Assembly (NCBI GenBank): GCA_013399305.1 | Contig: VXAI01000272.1 | Location: forward strand, 1-64,000 | Reading direction: 5' to 3' | DNA from: Rostratula benghalensis | Taxonomy: Eukaryota > Chordata > Aves > Charadriiformes > Rostratulidae | Length of the DNA: 64,000 nucleotides | Part shown: positions 1 through 33,719 of the stretch, one piece after another | Layout: every line of letters starts with the position of its first letter | How positions within the stretch are numbered: position 1 is the stretch's first letter | The notes under the pieces: model-generated | What the model was told of the DNA's origin: nothing | Database searches by the model: none | Seen by the model: the letters and a program-made list of their open reading frames with translations, nothing else | Made by a program: the position numbers and the translations under genes

Positions 1-151
1 AAAATAGCTTTTCCTTCACTTGTTTGTTTGCTTGTTTGTTTGTTTCTGGGGCCACACACGGCGGCCACAGGGACAGAGGGGACATCGCTCTGGGTTTCTT
101 CTCACATAGCTTCCAGTCCCCCTCGCCCCGCTTCCCGCACTGTGCGCGCCG

Positions 152-259
152 ATGGCGGGAACCGTCCCCAGGGCGGCGCGCGGTCCGCACCCTCCCGCGC
201 AGCCGCACCGAGGCACGCGCCGCCGCCGCCGTGCCTGTCCCTCTCGCGCCGCCGTATGA
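152..259 (+). other. Upstream ORF 1 of RHOT1 (35 codons plus stop)
   Basis: ATG at 152 inside the YY1-like motif opens a frame rich in Arg and Pro that stops at 257-259. It is in the mRNA only if transcription starts upstream of 152. Its stop overlaps the next upstream ATG as ATGA. Confidence 0.35.
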
Positions 260-321
260 GGAGGAGGAGGAGGCGACTCGGGTGGTGGTTGGGCGGGGGG
301 GGGGAGGGTATCCCGGCGTGA
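256..321 (+). other. Upstream ORF 2 of RHOT1 (21 codons plus stop)
   Basis: ATG at 256 opens MRRRRRRLGWWLGGGGEGIP and stops at 319-321, upstream of the main start. It is likely to be in the 5' UTR. The poly-Arg start comes from the AGG repeat. Confidence 0.4.
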
Positions 322-365
322 GGGGCTCGTAGGCCTCGGCGGTTCTGTTTCCCCCGTCGAGCCCG

Positions 366-371
366 ATGTGA
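366..371 (+). promoter_or_regulatory. Start-stop element (ATGTGA) in RHOT1 leader
   Basis: An ATG directly followed by TGA, 32 nt before the main ATG. Minimal uORFs of this type can stall or reload ribosomes in other mRNAs. A role here is inference. Confidence 0.5.
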
Positions 372-403
372 GCCGCCCCGCGGCGGGTCCAGGGAGCGTG
401 GCC

Positions 404-25937
<25,534 letters not shown>

Positions 25938-25966
25938 TCTGAGAAGAAGCATATCTGGCCCTACCA

Positions 25967-25972
25967 AATAAA
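25967..25972 (+). terminator. Proximal poly(A) signal AATAAA of RHOT1
   Basis: AATAAA 30 nt after the stop codon, inside an A-rich stretch. Downstream GT-rich sequence is weak, so use is doubtful. Confidence 0.35.
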
Positions 25973-26192
25973 AAAAATAAAAAACCCCCACTTTTATGTA
26001 CATTCTGAATGCTTTAAATTCTGCTAGAAATATTTATATATGCAGAGTTACTTTATTAATATTTGTAATTCATGCATAAGATTATTTTAAATTATAGCTC
26101 TAACTACAGTATTGCATAATGCGTGGAAAAAAGAATTGCATCTTACCAGCCAGCTACAATGGCTTAACTTGTGAGGCCAAAAGGGAATTTGT

Positions 26193-26211
26193 TGTAAATA
26201 ACCTGTACATA
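26193..26211 (+). promoter_or_regulatory. Tandem Pumilio recognition elements in RHOT1 3' UTR
   Basis: TGTAAATA (26193-26200) and TGTACATA (26204-26211) both fit the PUM consensus UGUANAUA and are 3 nt apart. This suggests post-transcriptional control by PUM proteins; binding is inferred. Confidence 0.5.
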
Positions 26212-26965
26212 CTAAAGCAGTAAGACATTGCTTCCCAGAAAGCTATTCAAATACTGTTCTGAGATGTTTCACCATGGTGACATACTAGTGTATAGTTCAA
26301 ATTCATTTGCAGTAGAGTAGGCTCAGCTCAAGGATCATACTTCCTCAAGGATTGCTTATTTATTTCACATTCATCTGAAGTGACTTAATCTCTTTGGGCT
26401 ATAAGCTCTACCAGGCAGAAATTGTGATTTTCATTCTTACCTGTTCTTTTTAACTGATGAACAGATTTTCCCAGTAATTATGTATTTCAAAAAAAGGTCC
26501 CTGTTGTTGTCCTGACCTATGATTTTGTATGTTACATGACCAGTGACATATTTAGCAGTCCAATTTTTCTTTTACAAGGAAAAACATAAACTTAAAAAAC
26601 TGCCAGATCAACTTCATATACTGTGTGTAATTTGTGTTTTTCATTTCAACCACTATGTTGTGTTTTATAACCCTTATGAATCAGATGAACAAATTTGTAT
26701 ATTATAAATGTTTATAATTCAAAAAGTGTTGCTGTTTAATTTCTTACATCTGTCAATCATACCTGTTGAAAGCTGTGTATAAGATAAAACTAAAATAGTA
26801 CACAGTGCCTATTCTACTGTAGAATATTAGTTGCATGGATCACAGTGCATTCTGTAACTAGGTGGAATTATCTATAGACACAGCTTTTTTTAATGATCAA
26901 GTAAATCAAACATTAATTCCTCATGACAAACCTATTTTTCCATTGCTGGCCTTTTCAAGTATTTC

Positions 26966-26971
26966 AATAAA
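26966..26971 (+). terminator. RHOT1: Main poly(A) signal of RHOT1
   Basis: AATAAA followed within 10-40 nt by TGTGTACTGTGTTTGTG and a T/G-rich tail, the classical layout of a strong cleavage site, placing the mRNA end near 26,985-27,000. Confidence 0.8.
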
Positions 26972-27420
26972 ATAACTGTGTACTGTGTTTGTGTTTTTTC
27001 TTGGGGTGTTTTTCCTTCCTGTGCCCTGAAAGGTGCAACCTTTGTCCTTTATCCAAGAGGATCCTATTAGTGGCTTCAGCTGTTGGAGCTTAAATGTCTT
27101 GGATTTTATGTAGTTTTTCTCTGATTCATCTTAAGACTGTGCTGCCTCTATTGGAGGTTTATTTCCGATATTATCAGAAGGCAAAAGTTACTTCTGTGGT
27201 ATTTTAAAGCAGGAATACAAATGCATAGTTAACCAAGGACAAAATGGAATGGGAAAATAAAGCAAATAATTGAGTGGGTTGTTTGGGAAAGCAGTGCCTG
27301 CCTACTGCACTGACCTTCCAGAGCGGTGAGGTGAGAGGAGTTGAATGAGAAGATTTATCAACAGAAGATTAGAAAGCTCTCAATCTGGAAACATACTCTA
27401 CCCAGAAACTTAATAATTTT

Positions 27421-27642
27421 CTAAAAGTTTTTAAAGAGAAGAGGGCTGAGTCTTTTCTGGGGGCTTGTGTATGTTGTTATAGAAAATCTTGTAATTTCCC
27501 CTGGCCAAGTGATCATTGGAGACCTCTGTATCCTTGTCCCACAGAACACAGAAATAAGATTCACCCACATCAACCTTCTCTTAAGACTGAACAATACTTG
27601 CTCTCTCAGCCTCTCCATTTCCCGTTCCAGCTCCCTGCCCAT
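27421..27642 (-). CDS. Unassigned open frame, 73 codons, hypothetical
   Basis: ATG-started - strand frame opening with a charged, helix-like MGRELEREMERLREQ. It overlaps the end of the 172-codon frame in another phase. If both were one gene, a frameshift or splice would be required. No family similarity recognised. Confidence 0.12.
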   Translation of the reverse strand: MGRELEREMERLREQVLFSLKRRLMWVNLISVFCGTRIQRSPMITWPGEITRFSITTYTSPQKRLSPLLFKNF

Positions 27643-28124
27643 CTCGGTGGCTGCCTACTAGCAGACTCGCTCCAGTATGCCAGTGTCTTGTACTGGGAAG
27701 GTTGAAACTGGACATAGAACAGTGGAGCCTCACAAGTGCCAGTCATTGAATTGAACAGTATTTCCCACTCTTTTTCTGTGAGATCTCTTCTGACCTCTGT
27801 GATGCAGACAATAAGCACATTAGTGTTGCGCAGAACTGATGGGCTGAGCAAGCGAATGTTTCCCTGTCCCTGCATTTGTACGGTGCTGCTTAGGAGCTTG
27901 TGGTGCCACACAGCAATGGCACGTGGAAGCTGAAGAGTACACGATGTGTTCTCGGGAGCTGGCAGATCGCTTCTTTTGTATAGGTACGTTACCTGCCTTG
28001 GTAGAGAGAGACCAGACTGTGATGGAAAATAGGAAGGAAGACCACTGGGACAGCGTAACTTAATCTGCAGGGATCTTTGATGCCTCATCTGGGCCTGCTG
28101 ATCTTTTAACATCAAAGCGGGCAA
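27606..28124 (-). CDS. Unassigned open frame, 172 codons, hypothetical
   Basis: The longest - strand frame between RHOT1 and the unassigned CpG island. It opens at a TTG; the first ATG is at 28112-28110 (MLKDQQAQMRHQRS). Composition is protein-like, with segments such as NTNVLIVCITEVRRDLTEKE and APLFYVQFQPSQYKTLAYW. It has no signal peptide, no clear membrane helix and no known motif. A frame of this length is expected about once by chance in 64 kb. It could be an exon of a gene transcribed leftward from the island, a decayed gene, or noise. Confidence 0.15.
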   Translation of the reverse strand: MPALMLKDQQAQMRHQRSLQIKLRCPSGLPSYFPSQSGLSLPRQVTYLYKRSDLPAPENTSCTLQLPRAIAVWHHKLLSSTVQMQGQGNIRLLSPSVLRNTNVLIVCITEVRRDLTEKEWEILFNSMTGTCEAPLFYVQFQPSQYKTLAYWSESASRQPPRWAGSWNGKWRG

Positions 28125-28568
28125 GAAGGACCTACATAATTACATGCCTCAAGACTTTGTTTTCCTCATGGGAAGTTCTAGATCTTAACACTGCTGCTTA
28201 TTCTGCTCTTCCAATGCACTTCTGAAAGAATATTTCAGGACTTCATTTCTGACAAATTTATCTCAGACTGCCAATGTACTGATGCTGAAATGCCTTTGTA
28301 GAGACTGTTGGCACCGCCGTGCTGCCTGCTGTATCTCTGAGGTCGGAGTTCTGGGGCAGGGTCTGCTGTAGCTGTTGGCTCCAAAACACTTCACTTCTGG
28401 ATGTCTTGATACCACACACTGGATTGACGGTTGTGATTCCCACTCGCCTCCCCTGTGTACTCTCTCAGAGGAGGCTCTGAAGTGTTATATTAAGGACACA
28501 ATTCATCATCTGTGCCAGGTACAAGAGTGCTGTAATTGCCATTCCGGGGAGCAGTGTGCTGTGTTTTA

Positions 28569-28712
28569 TTACGCCGTTTGCAAATCTGTATGGAGCCTGT
28601 TGATGTATTTTTCTGGGCAGGTGGGGGAAGGAAACTGGTGTGGAGGCTGCTGACCTCCCTGGAACAGTTGACCTGGGATGTGCCACGCGTCCTTGCCCGT
28701 GAGTGACTCCAT
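28569..28712 (-). CDS. Unassigned open frame, 47 codons, hypothetical
   Basis: Begins MESLTGKDAWHIPGQLFQGG and ends NRLHTDLQTA before TAA, about 190 nt inside the - strand direction from the RFX X-box. It could be the first coding exon of a leftward transcript. No recognised family; the + strand is also open across part of it. Confidence 0.15.
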   Translation of the reverse strand: MESLTGKDAWHIPGQLFQGGQQPPHQFPSPTCPEKYINRLHTDLQTA

Positions 28713-28889
28713 GTGCTGGGCTAGGCCTGCGCACCAGGCGACCGACCGTCCGGCCAGTGCTTTTTGGGCTCAGCTAATAGAATTTTTGTTTTCTGTGAGA
28801 TCGCCGCCGCTTTAGGGAAGTGTTGGTTGGTTGGTGAGTAGCTTCGTGTGAATTAAACACTCTCTATGCTCGTCACCCAGCAAGCACCG

Positions 28890-29260
28890 GGAGAGACGCG
28901 TTCCTATGGAAACGTGACAAATGGCACCTGCGGCTCCGGGACGGACCCCGGGCGGGCGGAGGAGCCGCCAGGGGGCGCGCTGCCGCCGACCTGACAGGGT
29001 CCGCGGCGCCGGGGCTGAGGGGACCGGGGCGGCCGGCGGGCACCGGCTCTGCGAAACGGCTCCCTCAACTCCGCCGGAGCCCGGAGAGCGGCGGGGAGAG
29101 CCGTGGCGAGCTCCCGGGGCCATCCCTGAGGAAAACGAGGGTCCGGCCGGCCCTGCCCCGCGGCGGGGCCCTGCCTTTCCTCACAGGAGGGCTTCCCGGG
29201 GCAGGTGGAGAACGGGAAAGATCCCTACGTGCTTCTGTAAAACCAGGCCTTCTCCAGGGG
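28890..29260. promoter_or_regulatory. Unassigned CpG island
   Basis: GC-rich, CpG-dense block about 2 kb downstream of the RHOT1 end and about 3.6 kb upstream of the RHBDL3 island. It holds an RFX X-box at its left edge. CpG islands of this kind normally mark promoters, so an unrecognised transcript, coding or not, probably starts here in one or both directions. Confidence 0.6.
28900..28913. promoter_or_regulatory. RFX-type X-box
   Basis: GTTCCTATGGAAAC is an imperfect 14-bp palindrome fitting the X-box form GTTNCCATGGNAAC with one mismatch. RFX factors bind such sites in promoters of ciliary genes. It lies at the island edge, a usual distance from a start site on either side. Confidence 0.6.
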
Positions 29261-29351
29261 TTTAGGGAATTGGCTTAGACCGAAAGCTGGGAAGAGAACC
29301 TAGGTCCCGGTATCTCTAACTGTGCTGCGGTTGGTGAAAACCCGTGTAGCT

Positions 29352-29362
29352 ATGCCGCTGAG
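29352..29362 (+). other. Possible first coding exon fragment and splice donor
   Basis: ATGCCGCTGAG is followed directly by GTAAGT, a consensus donor, about 90 nt past the CpG island. It could be the 5' exon of a + strand transcript or a noncoding RNA. No partner exon was recognised. Confidence 0.2.
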
Positions 29363-29369
29363 GTAAGTA

Positions 29370-32300
29370 AAAGTTAGTGTTTGCTGCATCACCAACCAAC
29401 AGTTCCTAGGTCCTGTGAGGATTATAGTTACTGTGAGGGGAAAGCATTCTGCTCATGGAGTATTCTACTCATGGAGCATGTATAGAGGAAAGTCTAAAAG
29501 GCTGAGCTATTGCTGTTAAGTGCTGGGTAGTGCAGCACAGTCAACTCTGCACTCACTCACTCTTTTAAAAGTGATTTAGATGCTTTTCTCTGATCCTGTC
29601 AGCTTCCTGACAACTTCTTCTGTCCCATTTTCCAAAACCAGACACCATCTCCTCTTCCTGTTCAGCCTGATGCATGAATCAGTCGCCTAGTCACGGTGTA
29701 CAGTCACTGAGAGGACAAAGTTCTTGATTCACTTTCCTTGGAGACACATCCTTCACCCCTCAGCTTTGACCTCCTGTCTGAAAGCCTGTCAGTTTGGGAT
29801 AAACTGTAAGCATGATTTGATTTTATGTTGGAAATTAACCTTGAGTTACTATTTGGTCTCCATTACAAACAATGCTTTTAATTTGGAATTGTGATCCCAC
29901 CAGGTGACAGTTAAAAAGGAACAGAAACACATCTGAAATACTGTAGGGTTAACCCGATAGGAGAGTTCCCTCCTAAAACAACCACCCAGCTGTAACCAAA
30001 AGACAATTAGAACCAGTGACATCCAGTAACAGCTACTGGGGCAGCAGAGAGATGAGGGTGGAAAGAGTAGAGTCTATCTTTTCAGTGCCGGACTTGAAAA
30101 AGTTCTGAATATAACATGGGGAATAGGGAAGGACAAGAGGATAGTTTTTCAACACAGGTTAGAAATCAGAGAAGGGTTTGGACCTTATTTTTCCCCACCG
30201 TTCCTCCTCTTCAGGAGGGAAAGCATCCATAGATCAGAGAGAAGGCAAAAGGCAGCACATATAGTCTAATTCAGGTTAATCCTAAAAGGTGAACTTGTAT
30301 TGTCCCAGCCACAAGGAATATCACTGATACTGAAAGAGCCCTTTGCCACTATTACCTTTTAGACACAGTTTAAACCCCGATCTCATACTGTTCGTGGTCC
30401 TCAAAGATTTTTTTGCCATTTTCATGAGTCTGAAGGGGTTAATCTGACTGATCTGATCCAATCCCGACTTTGTATTTGCTATCTAACCTCTTGCTAGGGT
30501 TGTGTTTGGGTGCAATTTTTATGCCTTCTGATCCAAAACACTGTGTTTTGCTTCTGAAGTTGCCTTCTGGGGCTGTCCAACTGGCTGAGCTCTGATGCAG
30601 TAACCAAGCTGGGTAGGTTGCTCTATTTAGTTCCAATTGTGAGAATTGGGCAGTTTTGTAAAAGTCCTTTGGGACTACTTTGGATGGAAAAAGGACCCAT
30701 AAACAAATTGTTTTGATTTGCTCCAGGAGGCTTAGCTAACAGATGTTGGCTGGGTCCCTACTTTGAGGACTTTTTATTGCATATTCATGAACTGACCTTT
30801 TTAGCCACTTCCAAGGCAGGAAGGATGTATATCTACATTTTGTTTGCGGTATTAGAAATATAAAAGGTTGCCTACGTGACTGAATGAGAGAATGGATTGG
30901 GGTTTATTATCTCAAGTTCTTTCTCTCTGTCTGCATCTGCTGTGTGCTGGCCCACAGTTCCCTAGTTGCTGTAGCAATTACTGTTTTTCAAGGTAGAGTC
31001 ACCACGGTATGCAGCGGGGAGAAATGACTGTCTAAATTAAGAGGCTCTCACAGACTTGGAAGATGATAATTTGTCTGTAACAAAACTCCTCATTAGAATA
31101 GTGTTAATTTCCTTTCTGTGACAATTATAGCTCAGCACTAGCTCATATGTGCAATGTGCAGAGATACTTCCCTGAAAAAAAACTATCGTTACCAGTGGTG
31201 AAAAACATTCCTTGGAGAAGAAAAATGAACTTGTAATTTTGCAGCAGTTTTCCAGTATAGTGGGAGTTTGGTGCTAAGGTAAGGTTTTGGGGGTTCTCCC
31301 TGCTGTTTAGTGCTTTTATGTTAGACTTCATGGTTAGCATTTTCCCAGTAGCATCTGGAATCAGAGATGATACAGAGCTCTTGACATGGCAGTCCCCATG
31401 TGTGGAACCTGTTACCCCTGAAATTCAGCTAATTTATTCTGTCTTTACTTTAAAAAAACCTCGCCTCCCTCCTCCCTAAAGACATCTTTAAATGATTGCT
31501 GTTTCTTTCTGTTGGCATAGTATATTTTTGCTTATCCATCTGTTTTGAAGTTTTGATGAGGTTTAGTTTTTTAATCAAAATGAGATTGTTTTTATAATAG
31601 CTGTTTAGTGCCTGGAATATTTTGGCAGGGGTGGTGTTGTATGAGTAAAGTGGGTTAATGCTTCTCAAAAGTGCTGGATTTGGTAGCGTGTTCTTATGCT
31701 TTGGGAGAGCAGGCTGGACAGGCTCTAGGCAAGCAAGAAGGGGATGCCGTGCTGAAGGAATCACCCTTATTTAGCTAAATAGTCTTCAAAATACTGGAAG
31801 GACTATTTCTTAAAAAAATATTTTTAGGCTTGGATTGTGATCAGCTGGACTCAGAGCCATGAACAGAGAGAATATTTTTACCTTAGCGTAACAGATTCCT
31901 TTCTAGTGTTGCTTCAGGATGGGGCATCTGGGCAGTCCTACAGGATAAGGTTATCACCCTAACTCATTGTTCCAAAATACAGACCATTTTTGAGGTATTG
32001 AGGCCTCCTGCTGGTCTTGCCAATGGATCAGATCAGGTGACAGAGGAGATCATTCCCTTTACTTGACCTTGCTCAGCTGTGTGGAATGATATTTTAGCCC
32101 TTGGCCCTGACCTTAAATTAGTGCCAGCCACGCTGAGGTGTGGAAACCTGCTGTTCCCTGGTGGTTGTAGGTGGGTTGTAGCTCATGTGAGCACATGGAA
32201 AGAACTTGGCACCGTTCCTCTTTTCCTGCAGAAAAATCTTTTAGCAACTAAGAAGCTAGGACTCAGCAACTAAGAGCATGGGCCTGTGTGGCTTCCTATC

Positions 32301-32880
32301 ACTGCGTGGGATGAATTTGATCCAGATTGAAAGTAATACACAGTACAGAGTTCATGACAGCTGTGGATGGGAGAGACAATCTCTCCTGTGTGCTCTGCTA
32401 CTCCTGGATGGAAGATCCAGCTTTTCTTGCCTTTTCTTGTTGTTTGTTTTTTTTAAAAAAACAAAATTGTAGGGAGAAGAGGGACTTGTAGCTTGGCTCT
32501 GTCCTAGAGGCTGAGGTGTGACTGGTCTGGTACTGGAGCTCTGGCTTCAAGAAAACACGGTCTGTGGTGTTGGTACCTCTCTGCTCTGACTCTGGGCTCT
32601 GTCTGGCTCTGGCTGTCAGCGCAGCAGAAAGCGGAGGCGCTGGCACCGTGTGGATCCGCCTGGCTCTGCCTGCCCTTACCCCTTGCCAACCTGCTATTTC
32701 TGTACTTGATTGGAAGAAGCTAAAACTGCTGGATTTTTGCCTTCAGTCAAGGCATTCCTCAAGTTCCTAATCCAAGTTCCAGATGGTTAAGATACCCATC
32801 TTGACACATAGGAACAAATAATGATGGTAAAGAATTTAAAACACCAACCAGCCCCGAATTGTGAGACTTGGAGGTAAAGT
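29370..32880. other. Intergenic stretch upstream of RHBDL3
   Basis: Moderate-GC unique sequence. A short direct repeat CTCATGGAG occurs at 29452-29460 and 29470-29478. No exon, RNA gene or intact transposon is supported. Confidence 0.6.
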
Positions 32881-33532
32881 TGGCTTCAGAAAGCCCGAAT
32901 GCCCCGGCACATCTCTCCAGCTGCCCGCACTCGCCCAGCGAGACCAAGAGGGTCAGGACCCCAAGGGCGGGCGTCTGAGAGCGGGGTCGGAGGGGGCGAG
33001 GGCAGGAAGAAGGGGCTGAGACCCGCTAGGCCGGGCCCGGTGCCGAACCTCGGCGGGTCGCTGCGGGGGGAGGCGGTGCCCGGGCGGGCCCTGCCGCTTC
33101 CCCTGGCCAGAGGCGACCCGGGCCCCCATCCCCTCCCTCGCTGCCGCCCAGCCCGCATCCTCGGACGTGCTGCAGCTCCGGGCTCTGCCTCCGAGGACGC
33201 GCAGCTCCGGGAAGGGCAGGTGTGTGTGTCCCCCGCCTCCGGGCCGGTATGGCTCGGGGGAGGTGCCGGCCGTGCCCCGGGCTGGGGGCAGCGGGGGGAG
33301 GCGAGCTCTCCGAGCCGAGCTGTCCGAGCTGCCGCGGGGAGGGGTCACCTGCCCCGTCCGGAGCCAGCCGTCGGGATGCCGCCCGCCAGCGCTGCCCGCG
33401 CTAATTGGATGTTCCCTGGATGGAGGATTTCCTCCTCTCCCGGCTGCGGGAGTCATGAAGGCAGGCTGGGCTGCGCTTGAAACTTTGCCAAGCAGCAGCT
33501 AGGTTTAATTTCTTTAAGGATCTGGGGAGGGG

Positions 33533-33609
33533 NNNNNNNNNNNNNNNNNNNNNNNNNNNNNNNNNNNNNNNNNNNNNNNNNNNNNNNNNNNNNNNNNNNN
33601 NNNNNNNNN
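33533..33609. other. Assembly gap (77 N) over the RHBDL3 start codon
   Basis: Unresolved bases inside the GC-rich first exon. The visible coding sequence starts right after it with no ATG, so the initiator Met and a few codons are probably hidden here. Confidence 0.95.
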
Positions 33610-33611
33610 GG

Positions 33612-33719
33612 CTGCCGGAGCCTCACGCCAGCTCTTCCCCTGCTGTGGCTGCCAGCTCAGAGGCGGAAGAAATCGAGGTGCTGGACTCCGAGGATGTCCT
33701 ACCTATGGCTGCAGAGGAT
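33612..33719 (+). CDS. RHBDL3: RHBDL3 exon 1 (visible coding part)
   Basis: Codes LPEPHASSSPAVAASSEAEE then IEVLDSEDVLPMAAED, followed by a GTAAGT donor at 33720, phase 0. The 5' end is cut by the gap, and two bases (33610-33611) of the preceding codon are visible. Confidence 0.88.

Larger units (their letters stand above)
25938..26990 (+). other. RHOT1: RHOT1 3' UTR
   Basis: AT-rich, no open frame. It carries an early AATAAA at 25967, two Pumilio-type sites near 26,200, and ends at a strong AATAAA (26966-26971) followed by GT-rich sequence. About 1.05 kb if the distal site is used. Confidence 0.8.
27000..28889. other. Intergenic stretch with unassigned open frames
   Basis: Lies between the RHOT1 end and an unassigned CpG island. 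Open frames occur on both strands, the most notable on the - strand (27421-27642, 27606-28124, 28569-28712). None matches a family I recognise. Confidence 0.6.

Noticed and set aside
32899..33480. 193-codon open frame upstream of RHBDL3
   Set aside because: It lies in a CpG island where stop codons are rare, is open on several frames of both strands, and resembles no protein. Best read as 5' UTR or promoter DNA.
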